Source: Sanyastnella coralliicola
GTDB lineage: Bacteria > Bacteroidota > Bacteroidia > Flavobacteriales_D > Sanyastnellaceae
Assembly: GCF_030845195.1 (NCBI RefSeq)
Contig: NZ_CP132543.1
Span: 1,381,501-1,445,500 of the forward strand
Length of the DNA: 64,000 bases
Direction: 5' to 3'
Made by a program: the position numbers and the translations under genes. Shown here piece after piece: positions 62,147 to 64,000 of the stretch. Position 1 is the first letter of the stretch, and each line of letters opens with the position of its first letter. The notes below the pieces were generated by a model. That model ran no database searches. It had not been told where the DNA came from and saw only the letters and a program-made list of their open reading frames with translations.

Positions 62147-64000
62147 ATGCATTGGAGAACACACGCCCTATATTCCGCGCTAGCGATACTATTCACTTGT
62201 TTCACAATCATAGTATCAGCTCAGCCTGGAAGGTATTCGATCAGCGATAAGAAATCAATCAAGATGTACGAAGAAGCCGTTTCTGCGTACGAAATGAATC
62301 TTGATAGAGAAGCAGAACAGCAGATCAATAAGGCGATTGAGCGTTCTCCTGATTTTGCTGAGGCCTACCTTCTTCGCGCTCAAATCAACAGCGACAAAAA
62401 AGACATGCAGGCTTCAATCAATGATCTTAGAGAAGTCACTATTCGCAAGCCAAAGATGTTCCCGCAGACTTTCTTCTTTCTCGGAGATTTGTTGATGAAG
62501 GAAAGCGATTATGCTGATGCGAAGATCCAATTCGAAGCATTCCGTAAAATGGGAATTGACGATCCCATGATGAACCAGAAAGCTGATCTCATGATCGCCT
62601 CGTGTGATTTTGCGGTAGAGGCTATGGCATCTCCAGTCCCATTTGATCCTGTGAATTTAGGACCAGGAGTCAATTCTGAAGCTCCAGAATACTTCCCTTG
62701 TATTACAGCTGATTCACAGACATTCCTATACACAAGACTCGTAAAAGACAACCGAGTCAGAGGAGGGAAGCAAGAGGATTTCTACGTTTCACAGCGTACT
62801 AATTCTGGCTGGGGACAAGGAGAACCCGTACGAGAAATTAACTCAGCCTTTAATGAAGGTGCGCCAACTTTAAGTGCTGATGGTCAGATGCTTATCTACA
62901 CGGCTTGTGAAAGCTACGGAGGCGATTGGGGACCATATTACGGACTAGGAAGCTGCGATCTTTTCGTAGCCCAACGCGTTGGTGGACGATGGATGGAAGT
63001 CCAAAATATTCGTCCTATCAACAGCTATGATTGGGACTCTCAGCCATCGTTCAGTGCAGATGGACGTACCCTCTATTTCATTCGTGGAAAGCACACAGGA
63101 CAAGGCATTCGCAAGCAAGATATTTACTACGCTCAAATCCAAGACGACGGGAATTGGAGTAAGCCGAAACGTATTCCAGGTGAAGTGAATACGCCGTTTG
63201 AAGAAGAGTCAGTAATGATTCACCCAGACGGAGAGACGCTCTTCTTCAGCTCCAACGGTCACCCAGGCATGGGAGGCTTGGATATTTTCATGAGTAAGAA
63301 ACAACCAGATGGTTCCTGGGGAACTCCAGTGAATTTGGGTTACCCAATCAATACCGGAGGAGACGAAAACTCTTTGTTGGTAGATGCTGCCGGTGTTGCA
63401 GCTTACTTTGCGAGTGATCGTGAGGGTGGGTACGGAGACCTCGATCTCTACAGCTTCGAGTTGCCTGAGAATGTACGTCCGAAGGCCATTAGCTATGTAA
63501 CAGGCGAAGTATATGACCGTGTTTCACTCCGTAAACTTCAAGCGAAGGTAGAAGTGATTGACCTTGAATCTGGTCAAGTGGTTACTGAGGCGTACAGCGA
63601 TCCAGAGACAGGAAGGTTCCTAACAGTGTTGCCTCCTGGGAAAGACTACGCGTTTAATGTGGCTCGTCCTGACTACCTCTTTTTCTCTCAAAACTTCTCA
63701 CTGAAGAACGTTGAAGCTGGGGAACGCATCGATCTCGATGCTCCACTAGAGAAGATGAAGCCCGGTAGTAAAATTGTCTTGAATAACGTCTTCTTTGACA
63801 CGAATAGTGATGTGCTCAAAGAGACGTCAAAAGCAGAGCTGAACAAGCTGGCCACGATGATGGAGCAAACTCCGAGCTTGAAAATTGAGATCGGCGGACA
63901 CACGGATAACGTTGGTTCTGACCAAGATAACCAGAGTCTGTCTGAACGTCGTGCAGCGAGTGTTGTAAGCTACCTCGTTTCAAAGGGCATTGCGCAAGAT
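62147..64000 (+). CDS. PorE-like OmpA protein (TPR, PD40 propeller, CRD, OmpA), cut by window edge
   Basis: 618 codons without a stop; the 3' end lies outside the window. Signal peptide MHWRTHALYSALAILFTCFT. TPR-like helical repeats lie at about residues 35-130, then a PD40/WD40-type propeller at about 160-440 (DGQMLIYTACESYGGDWGPYYGLGSCDLFVAQR, FSADGRTLYF, GLDIFMSKKQPDGSW). A carboxypeptidase-regulatory-like domain follows at about 448-520 (TGEVYDRVSLRKLQAKVEV) and an OmpA peptidoglycan-binding domain from about 541 (FFDTNSDVLKETSKAEL, GGHTDNVG). This four-part order matches PorE, which ties T9SS to peptidoglycan. An exact 13-bp motif (62173-62185) lies in the signal peptide. Confidence 0.85.
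   Translation, partial: MHWRTHALYSALAILFTCFTIIVSAQPGRYSISDKKSIKMYEEAVSAYEMNLDREAEQQINKAIERSPDFAEAYLLRAQINSDKKDMQASINDLREVTIRKPKMFPQTFFFLGDLLMKESDYADAKIQFEAFRKMGIDDPMMNQKADLMIASCDFAVEAMASPVPFDPVNLGPGVNSEAPEYFPCITADSQTFLYTRLVKDNRVRGGKQEDFYVSQRTNSGWGQGEPVREINSAFNEGAPTLSADGQMLIYTACESYGGDWGPYYGLGSCDLFVAQRVGGRWMEVQNIRPINSYDWDSQPSFSADGRTLYFIRGKHTGQGIRKQDIYYAQIQDDGNWSKPKRIPGEVNTPFEEESVMIHPDGETLFFSSNGHPGMGGLDIFMSKKQPDGSWGTPVNLGYPINTGGDENSLLVDAAGVAAYFASDREGGYGDLDLYSFELPENVRPKAISYVTGEVYDRVSLRKLQAKVEVIDLESGQVVTEAYSDPETGRFLTVLPPGKDYAFNVARPDYLFFSQNFSLKNVEAGERIDLDAPLEKMKPGSKIVLNNVFFDTNSDVLKETSKAELNKLATMMEQTPSLKIEIGGHTDNVGSDQDNQSLSERRAASVVSYLVSKGIAQD
62173..62185 (+). repeat. 13-bp dispersed motif TTCCGCGCTAGCG, exact copy
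   Basis: Exact copy in the signal-peptide coding region of the PorE-like gene, in sense orientation; reads SALA there. Confidence 0.85.

Noticed and set aside
3242-62185. 13-bp word as the end of a transposable element or integron site
   Set aside because: Copies are in both orientations at irregular spacing of 4 to 16 kb, inside intact genes, with no flanking inverted repeats, target duplications or transposase gene.

Overview
The window is a stretch of chromosome from a Bacteroidetes bacterium, most likely a marine-type member of the Flavobacteriales (Cryomorphaceae/Schleiferiaceae/Crocinitomicaceae-like). The grounds are type IX secretion (T9SS) cargo with type A and type B C-terminal sorting domains, T9SS-type envelope genes (a PorT-like barrel and a PorE-like OmpA protein), Bacteroidetes-restricted families (DUF4249, DUF4293, long NusB, Rho with a disordered insert, topoisomerase IV-type ParE/ParC) and many -7 boxes of the Bacteroidetes form TAnnTTTG. 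I see no tRNA, rRNA, CRISPR array, prophage or insertion sequence. The content is mostly core chromosome.

Layout. 1-2.9 kb: an OxyR-like LysR regulator (cut by the window edge) divergent from catalase-peroxidase katG. 2.9-6.8 kb: leftward operon of a Leu/Glu-type amino-acid dehydrogenase, nusB, a DUF1573 lipoprotein, yajC and a YbbR-domain protein. 6.9-9.6 kb: DUF4249 lipoprotein and a MuiA/DUF4139 protein, followed by an intergenic stretch of 7-bp GC-rich repeats. 10-15 kb: a leftward PDZ protein with a T9SS tail, then the operon surE - small membrane protein - lpxB - spoIID-like. 15-23.2 kb: a small T9SS protein, YjbQ, dipeptidase PepD and a giant alpha-2-macroglobulin lipoprotein. 23.3-34.2 kb: a three-gene leftward cluster of very large secreted proteins (trypsin-like protease, reprolysin-like metalloprotease, beta-propeller protein). 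These share a module set of Cys-rich ACNYD repeats, a MopE-like metal-binding segment and a dockerin-like double calcium loop at the extreme C-terminus.

34.6-39.2 kb: parE-parC. 39.2-41.7 kb: a methyltransferase, a YigZ/IMPACT protein, a conserved hypothetical and a uracil-DNA glycosylase-family protein. 41.8-48.9 kb: a T9SS protein, an FAD reductase plus membrane 4Fe-4S protein pair, and a CRTAC1-like FG-GAP/ASPIC T9SS protein. 48.9-54.9 kb: leftward, overlapping genes for a CarboxypepD_reg protein, a lipoprotein, an L-type lectin with a type B T9SS tail, a di-haem cytochrome-c peroxidase-like lipoprotein and a methyltransferase. 55-60 kb: a CapD-like sugar epimerase/dehydratase, PorT, a membrane protein and rho. 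60.2-64 kb: DUF4293, a coiled-coil lipoprotein, a metallophosphoesterase and the PorE-like OmpA protein, which runs off the end.

Two observations stand out. First, a 13-bp word, TTCCGCGCTAGCG, occurs eight times exactly in 64 kb (about 0.002 expected by chance), in both orientations, in all kinds of genes and reading contexts and once between genes, with several near copies. It behaves as a DNA-level signal and I cannot match it to a known one. Second, the three-gene protease/propeller cluster ends in a shared Ca-loop C-terminal module in place of the canonical T9SS sorting domains used by the other cargo in the same window.
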